Assembly: GCA_021292105.1 (NCBI GenBank)
Contig: CM037869.1
Location: 310,001-374,000 of the forward strand
Length of the DNA stretch: 64,000 bases
Direction of reading: 5' to 3'
Source: Anadara kagoshimensis
Taxonomy: Eukaryota; Mollusca; Bivalvia; Arcoida; Arcidae
Made by a program: the position numbers and the translations under genes. Every line of letters starts with the position of its first letter. Position 1 is the stretch's first letter. Under the pieces are notes generated by a model. The model worked only from the letters and a program-made list of their open reading frames with translations. It ran no database searches and had not been told where the DNA came from. Of this stretch, positions 63,721-64,000 are shown piece by piece.

Positions 63721-64000
63721 AATGTCTAGAGATATTGACGGGGGTGGGGATGGGTGGTTGGTGGTAAAACGAAATTACCTCGCTGCTATTTACATGTATG
63801 AACATTTGAAAAAGAGTAAGCATTTTGTAACTAATCAAATTACTTGGCCATACCAAGAATACGAAATTACATGTACAATGTATTTATAAACAAATCAGAC
63901 AATTGACAAGCCCTTTTAGACTTGAGACTGCGATCTGGATCTAATGATTCGGTTTTATCTAGTGAAGATGGGTTTAAGTGTCTACTAATGCAATATAAGT

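Overview
The window is eukaryotic, AT-rich, and looks like a mollusc, most probably a bivalve. Reasons: an intron-bearing animal gene (GK5); two arrays of the bivalve-type repeat that opens with GCTCACCTGA, carries AAGGTCAAGGTCACAG and closes with GGCCCATGGGCCTCTTG; tRNA-derived SINE pieces; and a dense load of BEL/Pao, Gypsy, Penelope-like, I/Jockey-type LINE, pogo, Mutator, hAT-like and Crypton remnants. The species cannot be fixed from sequence alone.

1-16.4 kb is a graveyard of mobile DNA. It holds two LTR-element gag fragments, a Mutator-like transposase segment reduplicated in tandem (4.0-6.1 kb), a HECT ligase C-lobe remnant, two tandemly placed Penelope-like elements on the minus strand (8.9-12.5 kb), a C2H2 remnant, and an unrecognised virus-like minus-strand coding block (13.4-15.6 kb) split by a small hAT-like element.

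16.4-33.6 kb is a nested stack. A Gypsy LTR remnant is split by a pogo-type DNA transposon (16582-27020, TA target site, DDE_1 transposase). That transposon is split in turn by a nearly complete BEL/Pao retrotransposon (17110-24832, two 324-bp LTRs). The BEL/Pao element is the most unusual object here. Between integrase and the 3' LTR it carries two tandem, almost identical intact genes for a 211-residue protein with two C2H2 zinc fingers and a SUMO-interaction-like motif. Each is preceded by a sequence that resembles the element's own U3 promoter. To the right lies a full-length but decayed LINE (about 27.5-33.6 kb) that has taken further insertions of its own 3' end.

36.5-56.9 kb is the one conserved host gene: a complete glycerol kinase 5 (GK5) gene on the plus strand, 16 coding exons that join cleanly to a 532-residue FGGY kinase. 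Its introns hold minisatellites, microsatellites, two long ~147-bp-unit arrays, a hAT-like element inside a SINE, a Crypton-derived inverted-repeat element and small MITEs.

57-64 kb holds the probable GK5 3' UTR and then intergenic DNA with dispersed repeats, a perfect hairpin, a weak candidate first exon near 62.0 kb and a tRNA-derived SINE head near 63.6 kb.
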